The notes under the pieces are model-generated. The model was not told the origin of the DNA, did not search any database, and saw nothing but the letters and a program-made list of their open reading frames with translations. From the NCBI GenBank assembly GCA_030589895.1, contig JAUUZQ010000009.1, positions 1 to 57,893 on the forward strand: a DNA stretch of 57,893 bases, read 5' to 3'. This document shows positions 17,674-27,200 of the stretch, piece by piece; the first letter of the stretch is position 1; each line of letters starts with the position of its first letter. The stretch comes from Bacteroidales bacterium (GTDB lineage: Bacteria; Bacteroidota; Bacteroidia; Bacteroidales; GCA-2748055). The position numbers and the translations under genes were made by a program.

Positions 17674-19110
17674 ATGAGAGAGAAATATATTGCTACTTTA
17701 ACTTTAATCGCGCTGTTGTTTGGTATGGCACAAGCACAGGTGATTTTTGATCCTGCTGTATATCCTTCAGAGAATTTGTCAACAGGAATGTCAATTGTTG
17801 ATATTGACGGAACTGCATATCTAAAAGTTGTAACAAATGCATGGAACACATCCATTATTATGGCAGAGGATATTACAATAGCACCAGGTCACACCCGTTT
17901 TACAACTGAGGTTAAATATGAAGTGGGAACTTCAGGATTTACATTGGATCAGATCAATACCTGGTTTAAACTTGCAAATGCAGATCTGGATGATGTTGTT
18001 ATCAAGGGACAGGCCAGCACAACGGAATTCAATGAGTTTATCATTGAGGATATTCCTGAAGGTGCTGTTGTTCATACATTACAATTTACCGGACAAGAGT
18101 CTGTCGGATGGAGCGCTGTTACCGGCGATACAATGTATATCGGAAGAGTTACTGTTGAGTATCCGGGTGCCATACTTGACCCTGCTGTTGCTGTTCAGGA
18201 GTACCTTTCAACAGGCTGGTCAGTGGTCACAATCGATGATGAAGCATATTTCAGGATCGTCCTTGATGGCTGGAATTCATTTTGGGAGTTTAGCAACAAT
18301 ATTGGTTCCTATATTATTCCGGATGATGTTACCGCTATTAAAACAATGAGTAAATATGCAGAAGGCACATCAGGATTTGCGGTTGGAGATGTCAATACAT
18401 TCCTGAAGTTTTCCGATCCGAACCAAACAGAAGTGATAGCCAATGGAAATGCAAGTAGCATAGATTTTATCAAACATAACGCTGCCATTGTACCCGGAGC
18501 CGAGATTGGAATATTCCAGGTGGCAGGACAAGAGACAACCGGATTGGATGCTATAACAGGCGATACTCTATGGGTAGGTATGTTCCTTCCTGATATGGTT
18601 GAAGGCATTGCTATTGAATCTGATGGCGGAGCTACTACCATTGATGTGATAGATGGTACATTGCAGCTCATAGCTGTTGTTACTCCAGATGATGCATTTA
18701 ATACTGCTGTAACATGGGAAGTTTCAGATGCTCTCCTGGCTTCTGTTGACGCCAATGGATTACTTACCGCAGATGATGATGGTGACGTAAGCGTAACTGC
18801 AACAACAACTGATGGTACTGACCTCTCTGCTGAAATTATGATTACAATTAGCGGTCAGTACGTTGGTGTAAGCAATTCAGTAAGCAAGACCATTAAGATG
18901 TATCCAAATCCAGTAGAAGATATTCTCTATATTGAGAATGCTGCTGATGCAAGCAGTATTGACATCTTTGACATGAGTGGTAAATTAATGATGAGCGTTT
19001 CAAACCTCAACAACAACATGAGCGTTGATGTATCAGGCCTCTCAAATGGTATTTATGTAGTTCGTACTTACCAGGAAGAAGGAGTACAAACATTTAAGCT
19101 GGTGAAGTAA
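17674..19110 (+). CDS. T9SS-secreted protein with two internal repeats and a BIG2 domain
   Basis: 478 residues. Signal peptide MREKYIATLTLIALLFGMAQA, then two tandem repeats of about 145 residues, each beginning with a DPAV...LSTG...ID..AY pattern (FDPAVYPSENLSTGMSIVDI; LDPAVAVQEYLSTGWSVVTI) and ending with a GxTMYIGRV- or DTLWVGMFL-like strand. A bacterial Ig-like (BIG2) domain follows (about 310-390, TWEVSDALLASVDANGLLTA), then a T9SS type A C-terminal domain (MYPNPVEDILYI ... FKLVK). The repeat family is not one I can name. It is probably a surface or matrix protein with an adhesive or binding role (inferred). Confidence 0.8.
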   Translation: MREKYIATLTLIALLFGMAQAQVIFDPAVYPSENLSTGMSIVDIDGTAYLKVVTNAWNTSIIMAEDITIAPGHTRFTTEVKYEVGTSGFTLDQINTWFKLANADLDDVVIKGQASTTEFNEFIIEDIPEGAVVHTLQFTGQESVGWSAVTGDTMYIGRVTVEYPGAILDPAVAVQEYLSTGWSVVTIDDEAYFRIVLDGWNSFWEFSNNIGSYIIPDDVTAIKTMSKYAEGTSGFAVGDVNTFLKFSDPNQTEVIANGNASSIDFIKHNAAIVPGAEIGIFQVAGQETTGLDAITGDTLWVGMFLPDMVEGIAIESDGGATTIDVIDGTLQLIAVVTPDDAFNTAVTWEVSDALLASVDANGLLTADDDGDVSVTATTTDGTDLSAEIMITISGQYVGVSNSVSKTIKMYPNPVEDILYIENAADASSIDIFDMSGKLMMSVSNLNNNMSVDVSGLSNGIYVVRTYQEEGVQTFKLVK

Positions 19111-19142
19111 GAAACCAGGCTATTTTAAAATTCAGGAAGAAC

Positions 19143-20327
19143 ATGATGATGAAAAGATACTTTTTGACCTTCGTTGGTCTTATAATAGTTGTTACAATCT
19201 TTGTTTTCCTTTCAAGCAGCAGGAAATCGGATGATCTTGTCCCGGAGCTACTTGTTGAGAAGGTGATGACAAAAGTGGACTCACTTATTTTTCGCTACGA
19301 TAGTTTGCTGAGTCAGAAGATAGACAGTTCAGGATTGGTTGGAGCAGCAGTTGTGATCACATACAAAGGAGAAATAGCCCATATAAAATGTTATGGCGTA
19401 AAGGAATCGGGAGGAGAAGATTCGATTAACATACATACGGTATTCAGACTCGCATCCGTATCAAAGACGGTTACAGGGGTCCTGACTGGAATTCTTTCTG
19501 AAGAGCAGATTGTTTGTCTTGACGATAAAGTGCTTGACTATCTGCCCGGATTTAGCTTGAAGGACTCAATAAATACTGCCGATTTACGCATCCGGCATAT
19601 CCTGAGTCACACTTCAGGACTTGTTCCCCATGCATATGATAACCTCGTTGAAGCTCAAGTACCTTTCCATATTATTATGGACAGTCTGCAGCTGGTAAAT
19701 ATCAGCGCTGTACCCGGAAAACTTTATGGTTACCAGAATGTGGTTTTCAGTCTCTACGATACAATCTCCACCGTAAAAACATCGAAATCCTTTGAAGAAT
19801 TGTTGCAAGAAAAGGTTTTCACTCCCTTTGGGATGAGTGATGCCTCAGCAAACTTTAGCGCATTCGCCGATAATAATAACATTGCCTTACCCCACAGTGG
19901 ACACAGAACTTTATCGCTAAACGACAGGTATTACAACACCAAACCTGCTGCAGGAATCAACGCCAGTATCTCCGACATGGGACAATTTTTAATTGCCTTG
20001 TCGGGACATGATTCAACTATTCTAAGCTCCAGTATTACAGAAAAGGTATTGACTCCCCAGGTCATTTCACCCTTGCGGCGTGTTTACCTGAGAAAATGGA
20101 ATCATATAGAGTCGAAGCACTATGCCCTGGGATGGAGGATCATAGGGTATCAGGGTCACCATGTCGCCTATCATGGCGGATATGTACAAGGATACAGGGC
20201 AGAGATCGCCTATTGCAGGGATGAAGATTTCGGAATTGCCTATTTAACAAATTCTCCTGGCGGAGTTGGATCTGGGGTTGTTCCGGAGTTATTGGATATG
20301 TGGTTAAGTAATCCATCGCTTAAATAG
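19143..20327 (+). CDS. Serine hydrolase, beta-lactamase (class C-like) family
   Basis: 394 residues, anchored by an N-terminal hydrophobic helix without a lipobox. Catalytic SxxK is S105-V-S-K108 (LASVSKTVTG); the YxN motif is in YGYQNVVF; the HxG box is in AYHGGYVQGYRAE. This is a penicillin-binding/esterase-like enzyme; the substrate is unknown. Three in-frame ATGs in a row open the gene. Its last 24 bases overlap the convergent ATPase gene. The final 59 codons (20151-20327, carrying the HxG box) recur as a scar at 45555-45731. Confidence 0.85.
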   Translation: MMMKRYFLTFVGLIIVVTIFVFLSSSRKSDDLVPELLVEKVMTKVDSLIFRYDSLLSQKIDSSGLVGAAVVITYKGEIAHIKCYGVKESGGEDSINIHTVFRLASVSKTVTGVLTGILSEEQIVCLDDKVLDYLPGFSLKDSINTADLRIRHILSHTSGLVPHAYDNLVEAQVPFHIIMDSLQLVNISAVPGKLYGYQNVVFSLYDTISTVKTSKSFEELLQEKVFTPFGMSDASANFSAFADNNNIALPHSGHRTLSLNDRYYNTKPAAGINASISDMGQFLIALSGHDSTILSSSITEKVLTPQVISPLRRVYLRKWNHIESKHYALGWRIIGYQGHHVAYHGGYVQGYRAEIAYCRDEDFGIAYLTNSPGGVGSGVVPELLDMWLSNPSLK

Positions 20328-21548
20328 AACATCATATATTCCATAAATCCTATCTCCATTAGGATCAATCTCCCTGTAAACCAATTCCATTTTCTGTAGG
20401 GATTTTAAGGATCGAAGCACAGTGGCAGGATTCCCAAGCTGATGTCGACTGATGAACTCTGAAGAAGTTGGTTGCAACACTAGATCATCTCTTGCTATAG
20501 CTTTTAATAAATTCCACTGTGGTTTTGTTAACATCTCTCTGTATCCGTAGAAGACAAATTCCTGCTCTTTCAAGAGTTTAGTAGCTTCCAGCTTCCATAA
20601 TTCAGAATTTATTCGCTTTCCGGAAGCCAGAAATACTCTGTTGCATATCAGCTGAACATAATATGTGTGACAATCTGCCCAATGAAGAATCTCATCAACT
20701 ACAGGTTCAGGAACAAACTTACGGTGCTCCTCAAATGTCTTCACTATAAATTTACGGTACTTCTCATGTTCAATTTTTCCAATTTTAATCATCTGAGTGC
20801 TACGGTAGAAAGGACGTTCCGGATTCATAAAAAGATCCTGCATTAAATGCTGCTCGCTCCCGGAAAATATGAAACTTACATTATTTAGTTCCTGCATAAT
20901 AGTTCGCAACCAGGCATCAGTATTTTTTTCGGGATAGTTGAGAATCTGTTGAAATTCATCAATAGCAATAATTACAGGCTTGGACTGACTTTCAAGGATT
21001 GAAAAAAGCTCAGCAATTGATTGCTTACTCTCTTCTGGTGTTGAATTGATACTAATTAAAGGTGTTCCTTGCAAAGCATCATAAGTCAATACAGGCCTCA
21101 AGGAGCGAATATATTTCCAGATTTTCTTCCCAAGATGGGAACTTTCAGGCAATGCTGATGAAACTGCAGCTGCAAAATGATTTAATAGTTCACTCATTGA
21201 CTCTGTAGGCAAAATATCCACATATATCATAAGATAACTCTTCCCCATATTATGATACAAATGCCTGATAAGAGCTGTTTTCCCTATCCTCCTCAGTGCC
21301 ACCAATGTAGTTGAATTACCTCCTCTGACATTTCTTTTAAGCTGAATTAATTCATCTTCACGGTCACAAAAATATGCTGGCCCAAAATATCCGCTTGTCG
21401 GGAAAGGCGTTCGTGGCGTTATCATGATTTTACATTTTGTATATTCTATTTTGCAATATACATTTTACAATATAAATATGCAAATACATCCCCTGGAAAT
21501 CACATTATATTAAATTAGAGTTTTCGGTAAAATATATATAGTGCCTGC
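20151..21548. repeat. Left direct repeat of the PUL island (intact copy)
   Basis: Covers the last 59 codons of the serine hydrolase, the whole convergent ATPase gene and the spacer up to GTGCCTGCA at 21540-21548. The same sequence in the same order and orientation, with two internal deletions, is at 45555-45897. Similarity stops at both outer edges: before CAGGGTCACC on the left and after GCCTGCA on the right. Confidence 0.9.
20304..21425 (-). CDS. Archaeal-type (STAND/AAA+) ATPase
   Basis: 373 residues. Walker A is ALRRIGKTALI, the RRxGKT form typical of the archaeal ATPase family; Walker B is VIIAIDEFQQIL; a sensor-like IFSGSEQ follows. The C-terminal part looks like a winged helix (LLKAIARDDLVLQPTSSEFI ... 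VLRSLKSLQKMELVYRE). Such proteins are common in mobile or horizontally moved regions, and their cellular role is poorly known; DNA binding is inferred. The gene stands alone, overlaps the serine hydrolase tail by 24 bases, and fragments of it recur in the scar at 45.7-45.84 kb. Confidence 0.82.
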   Translation of the reverse strand: MITPRTPFPTSGYFGPAYFCDREDELIQLKRNVRGGNSTTLVALRRIGKTALIRHLYHNMGKSYLMIYVDILPTESMSELLNHFAAAVSSALPESSHLGKKIWKYIRSLRPVLTYDALQGTPLISINSTPEESKQSIAELFSILESQSKPVIIAIDEFQQILNYPEKNTDAWLRTIMQELNNVSFIFSGSEQHLMQDLFMNPERPFYRSTQMIKIGKIEHEKYRKFIVKTFEEHRKFVPEPVVDEILHWADCHTYYVQLICNRVFLASGKRINSELWKLEATKLLKEQEFVFYGYREMLTKPQWNLLKAIARDDLVLQPTSSEFISRHQLGNPATVLRSLKSLQKMELVYREIDPNGDRIYGIYDVLFKRWIT

Positions 21549-21682
21549 AAGCAAACTCTGCAAAATTATAAATGTTCAATCCAGAATATTCTACATGGTT
21601 CAGCGTATCAATAAAGGGATAAGGTAAGATACTGATCAAGGAAAATCTATCCCGCATCAAGAAATAAAAACTTCATCTTAAA

Positions 21683-24253
21683 TTAGTTAATCAATAATTT
21701 ATTTACATATTGATTATTTCCTACTGTAGTTTTTACTACATAAAACCCTTTCGGATAAGAAGAAAGATTTAAATTCATTGAAATAAATGCATCTTCATCA
21801 TACCATCTGCTATATACAATCTTTCCGTTAAGGTCAATGAGATCAATCTTTACATATTCATTGTATCTGTTATCGATAATAATATTAAATTCTCCATTAC
21901 TTGGATTTGGGAAAATTTTCACAGCCGGCTCTTCTGCTTCCAATATTTTGGTGGAGATTAACTGAAGCATTCCTTCAATCACAACATTGTCCGTTTTAAT
22001 AGCTCCGGTGGCAATTGTTGTTCCTCCTTTAGCATTTGTTGTACTAGCTACAGTTATTCTTACAAATAACGTTACCTGATTTGAACACGCACTGGAAAGC
22101 GCTACAGAAAATGGTATGTATATCTGCGTTTGATCAACTAATATTGATGAATTTGGGATATCAATATATGTCCCACCCTCAGAAGTCTTGTATTGAACTT
22201 TCCAATCTCTTGGTCCAGGTAAAGCATCTGGAATAAAAAATTCACCTTCAATCTCTAAACTGTTAATATTAGTAGAATTCACTTTATATACCCAGCCTTT
22301 TGTATCAACACCATTGTCCCAACCTGTCACGTAAGGAGCTCCTGAAGAACTACCGTTTTTCCATACAATCGCATCAGTACCTTCCAAACTTAAGCTTGCA
22401 AAACCAGTATTATATGAATTTGTTTCGTCTGCTTCCAAATTTGAATCATCTCCAAGAGGGAAAGTCCATTTTGCAATAATTTCTTTTTGCTGTGGGACAT
22501 CATCATCCACAACAGCCTTTGAAATATCTGTTATTATTCTATCTATCTCAACTATACCATTTCGCATGAAATACACTTTATACTTATATTCTCCCGGAGT
22601 ACCCGGCATGTTTACCGTATAATTAAAAATGGCAATGCCACCTGAGTAAGTCATAACTTGCTTTTCCTCAAAAAACAAACTATTGTTGTGATATACCTTC
22701 AGATAAACAGTATCTACTTCATATTTTGCATCTGTATTTTCATTGCAATATCCTGCTACTCTACCATTTCCTCCGTTTGCTTCAAGTGTAGTATAAATTA
22801 AACGATCTGCATAACCGGGGTTTTCAGCTGTTGGAACAGGAGCTCCTGTGTCTGTAATCCACTGATCCAATAATGAAATAAGCATATCTACAGTATCAGG
22901 TAAAAACTCAGCCTGATTATTTGTTTCTCCAATATCATCCCTAAGATTATAAAGTTCTATTTCTGAAGTCTCATAAAAACGAATCAATTTCCATGGTCCC
23001 TTTCTCATTGCCGAGGAAGGTGTTGTTCTGAATGCCTCAGGAATCCCATAGGCGGTTGCTAAATAAATTGGACTGTGCCAGAAAATAGCTTCACGACTTA
23101 ATGTTCCAGTTTCTTCCAGTAATGGAAGCAGGCTTAAGCCATCTAATGTATGTCCTGCGGGAACAGTTCCTCCTGCCATCTCAACAAAAGTCGGATAAAA
23201 ATCTATATTATTAATCGGCACATCACAGGTGGTCCCTCCATTAACATGACCCGGCCACTTTACAATATAAGGTTCACGAATTCCTCCTTCGTAGAGCATT
23301 CCTTTGTTTCCCCTCAAAGGAGCCATAGAAGTATAAGATGGTAAACCACCATTATCGGAGGTAAAGAAAAATGCTGTGTTATTTGTCAGGCCTAAGCTTT
23401 CTATTTCCGCAACAACCCTTCCTACACTTTCATCTACACTGACAATCATGCCTAAATAAACATGCCATGAATTGGATAATTGCGGAAACAATGCTGCATA
23501 TTTCGCTATTAAATTTGAATGGGCAGCAATAGGCGTATGCACTGCGTAATGAGGAAGGTACAAAAAGAAAGTAGTGTCTTTATTGCTATTAATAAAATCT
23601 AAAGCCTCATCAGTCAATCGATCTGTTAAATACTCCCCGACAGGGCCATCCTGAAAGTTATTATTATCTAATATCGAAGAATTATAGGGTGCGAAAAAAC
23701 CTCCTGACCCTGGGTTCCCCTCTGATCCCCCGGCAACATTAACATCCCAAAACATTTGAAGAGGGTCTGCTCCCACATGATATTTACCCATTGTTGCTGT
23801 AACATAACCTGCATCTTTCATTGCTTTCGAAATATTTGGCAATGTATTGCTGAGATATGCTGTATTGGAAACAGGTATTAGTTGTTTTAATTCTGTTGCA
23901 CCCTGATTAGAGCTGCCAACAGTATATACACCATGGCGAGGGGTATATTGACCGGAAATCAAACAAGCTCTGGATGGAGCACAGTTGGGTGCACTGGCGT
24001 ATGCACTTGTAAACTTCATTCCATCTTGTGCTAAGGCATCTATATTTGGTGTTTCAATATATGGATTTCCATAATTGGCAACATCTACCCAGCCCATGTC
24101 ATCAATGTTGAATAGAATAATATTTGGCTTTTGAGCGAAAGCATTTAAAGATGCTCCTGCAATTAATGCCATCGAAGCGCCTAAACTGTATCTTGAATAT
24201 AATGTATTTCTCATGCTTAAAAAGAATATAGGGTTTTCATATGATGAGGTCAT
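21683..24253 (-). CDS. T9SS-secreted S1-family sulfatase
   Basis: 856 residues. Sulfatase domain (about 43-480): metal ligands in ILFNIDDMGWVD, the formylglycine motif NCAPSRA with C91, the ATMGKYHVG lysine/histidine, and FFFTSDNGG. C-terminal to it come a beta-sandwich region (about 590-770, YVTGWDNGVDTKGW...) and a T9SS sorting domain (IFPNPSNGEFNI ... GFYVVKTTVG). It therefore removes sulfate groups outside the cell or at the surface. Its ATG at 24253 shares a base with the HTCS stop (TAATG); an alternative start 13 codons later (24214) gives a cleaner signal peptide. Its catalytic part resembles the lipoprotein sulfatase at 41675. No anaerobic maturase gene is in the window. Confidence 0.88.
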   Translation of the reverse strand: MTSSYENPIFFLSMRNTLYSRYSLGASMALIAGASLNAFAQKPNIILFNIDDMGWVDVANYGNPYIETPNIDALAQDGMKFTSAYASAPNCAPSRACLISGQYTPRHGVYTVGSSNQGATELKQLIPVSNTAYLSNTLPNISKAMKDAGYVTATMGKYHVGADPLQMFWDVNVAGGSEGNPGSGGFFAPYNSSILDNNNFQDGPVGEYLTDRLTDEALDFINSNKDTTFFLYLPHYAVHTPIAAHSNLIAKYAALFPQLSNSWHVYLGMIVSVDESVGRVVAEIESLGLTNNTAFFFTSDNGGLPSYTSMAPLRGNKGMLYEGGIREPYIVKWPGHVNGGTTCDVPINNIDFYPTFVEMAGGTVPAGHTLDGLSLLPLLEETGTLSREAIFWHSPIYLATAYGIPEAFRTTPSSAMRKGPWKLIRFYETSEIELYNLRDDIGETNNQAEFLPDTVDMLISLLDQWITDTGAPVPTAENPGYADRLIYTTLEANGGNGRVAGYCNENTDAKYEVDTVYLKVYHNNSLFFEEKQVMTYSGGIAIFNYTVNMPGTPGEYKYKVYFMRNGIVEIDRIITDISKAVVDDDVPQQKEIIAKWTFPLGDDSNLEADETNSYNTGFASLSLEGTDAIVWKNGSSSGAPYVTGWDNGVDTKGWVYKVNSTNINSLEIEGEFFIPDALPGPRDWKVQYKTSEGGTYIDIPNSSILVDQTQIYIPFSVALSSACSNQVTLFVRITVASTTNAKGGTTIATGAIKTDNVVIEGMLQLISTKILEAEEPAVKIFPNPSNGEFNIIIDNRYNEYVKIDLIDLNGKIVYSRWYDEDAFISMNLNLSSYPKGFYVVKTTVGNNQYVNKLLIN

Positions 24254-27200
24254 TAAAATGTTTTCACATATTCACTTGGAGTCATCTTAAATAATTTAAT
24301 AAAACACTTTGTAAAATAATTTGGGTCATTGAAACCAACCTCATAGGCAACTTCATTAATATTGAACTTATGAGATAATAAAAGTTGACTCCCTTTCTTT
24401 AACCTGATGTTTCGAATGAATTCTGAGATTGAAAGATTCGTTAAAGCTTTAACTTTTCTATAAACCTGTGGTTGGCTTAGTCCAATTTCAGTACATAATT
24501 TATCAACATTAAAGGAAGTATCTGAAAGGTTACTTTCAACACATGAAATAATTTTAATAAGGAACTCCTTATCCTCTGTGCCTTCAAAAAGAGTCGGGGC
24601 ATCGATTGTTGTTTCCTTCGTAAATTTCAATTGCAGTTTTTTCCTTTGCTCAATAAGGTTTTCAATTGTAAGGATTAATTGTTGCAAATCAAAAGGCTTT
24701 GTAATAAATGCATCAGCACCCGATTTAATACCTTTCATGTGACTTTCATGGTCAGCTAAAGAGGTAAGCATTATGATTGGAATATGGCTTATTTTGAATT
24801 CAGATTTCACTTTGACACAAAATTCAAATCCATTCATACCAGGCAACATCACATCACTAATGATAATATCAGGATTCTTCTTTTTGGAAAGTGAAAAACC
24901 TTTTTCTCCTGAATCTGAATGGATTACACGGAAACGTCCCGATAAAACATCTTTAAGATATCCTCCCAGATTCTTGTCGTCCTCAATAAGTAATACAACA
25001 GGTTTTTTCAAATCTTCACTTGTGTCAGCTCCTTCCACCGATACCGGCATGTAATCACTAATACTTGCTTTTATCAGTTCTCTATTTAGCTCTTGTGATT
25101 TGCTCCCAATTTCAACATTATCACTGCCTTCAATATGTTGATTTCCCAAAGGAATTTTAACAATAAAACTACTTCCCTTGCCACGTGTGCTTTCCACTTC
25201 AATCTTACCCTGATGCATTTCAATATACTTTTTTGCAAGAGCAAGCCCTAAACCACTTCCTGTATTCCCGCTGTTTTGCATATTACTTTGCTGGTAGAAT
25301 CGCTCAAAAATATAGGGTATATTATCTTCCTCAATACCCTCTCCTGTATCCTTAACTAAAATAACCGCATATCCTGACGAGGCATCCTCTACAATGGAAA
25401 GGCTAATTTGTCCTCCCTCATGAGTAAATTTGAATGCATTCGACAGGAGATTATATATTATTTTCTCAATTTTTTCATTATCAGCCCAAATTTCAAGTTG
25501 CTTATGCTCAGAAATAAAACTAAAATTTATATGTTTTACTGTAGCCATTTCATTGAATAGGAATGCTATTTGCTGAACAAATGAAACAAGTTCAAATCTT
25601 GAAATTTTCAGCTTCATATTATCTGTTTCCACCTTCCTGAAATCGAGAAGTTGGTTCACTATTATCAATAATTTCGAAGCATTTCCATAAATTGTTTCAA
25701 ATTTTCGTTTAAGCTGGTTTTTAGTAAGATCTTCAATATTTCCTACAAGTTCATTTAATGGTCCGATAATTAAGGTAAGTGGAGTCCTGATCTCATGAGA
25801 AACACTTGTGAAAAATCTAAGTTTCGTCTGATTTACTTCTTTGATCTGCTCGGTAAGGTTTAACAAATTATCTCTTTGCTTAATAATTTGCTCATGCTGC
25901 TCACTTAGTTTACTATTTTTTAGATTAATATCTTCGTTCTGATTTATAATCTCCTCATTAATCCTAAGCAGCTCTTCATTTTGCTTTTCAATCTGAATAT
26001 TCTGCTCAGACAAGGCTTGTGTTTTCTCAAGTACATTTTTCTCAAGTACTGCTTTTGAAATTTTAATATTCCTAAATCTGAAGTATAAGAATAAATATAT
26101 AAAGAAACTGATTGCTACAAAAAGCAGTAGTTTAAACAATGTTCTGTTCCAGAAAGGTGGTGAAATTATTACCTTGATTGAAGCAGGGGTCTCATTCCAT
26201 AAGCCATCGCAATTTGCCCCTTTAACTTTGAAGATATAATTTCCGGGAGGAACATGGGTGTAAGAGGCTATTCGACTATTTCCCGCATCGATCCAATTCT
26301 CGTCATAATTTTCCAACATATATTCATAACTGTTCCTTGCTGGTATACTAAAACTTAATGCTGTAAATTCGAAGCTAAAAGTCGATTGTTTATGCGATAA
26401 CCTCAATTCATTTAATTTACTTATCTGTTTGTCTAAAATATCAGGGTGAGTAGAATGATCTGTAGGTTCATGATGAATCTGCAATCCTGTAATTCTAATG
26501 GATGGTATATATGTATTATATTTCAGGTTATCAGGATTAAAAATATTCAATCCTTCAACACCGCCCAAGTACATTGTACCATCTTGTGATTTATAATAAG
26601 CGTCCTGGTTAAATTCATTGCTTTGCAATCCGTCCTCGTATGAGAAATTTGTAAAAGTTCTTAGCTTGATATTAAAAACTGAAATCCCATTATTCGTACT
26701 ACACCATATATTGCCGCTATTATCTTCTAATATCCCATATACAACATTGTTTGACAAGCCATCTGAATCAAGATATCTTTTAATTTCAGAAGTTTCAGGA
26801 TTGAATTCATACAAGCCAAGATTAGTGCCAAGCCAGATAGATTCGAGACTGGATTCGTGGATTGAGAAAATTTTATTAAAACTAACAAGCATATTTTCCT
26901 CTTTAAAAGGAATATGCTGTTCAAATGTTTCTGTATTTCTATCAAACTTATAAAGTTCCCCATTGAATGTCCCAATCCATAGTGCTCCGCTAAGGTCTTC
27001 TTCTATAGCTAAAATATATAAATATACTTCTTCTGAATCTGGCATTCCGGGAGTTATAAAGCTGAAAGATTTGTCTATAACTTTGTATTTTAGCAGGCCA
27101 AAATTAGTTGCAAACCATATATCATTATCTGAATCAATTATGGCTGAGGAAAAGGACTGAATGTTAAGTCCGGTTTGCTGATTGATTTGAGAAGATAAAT

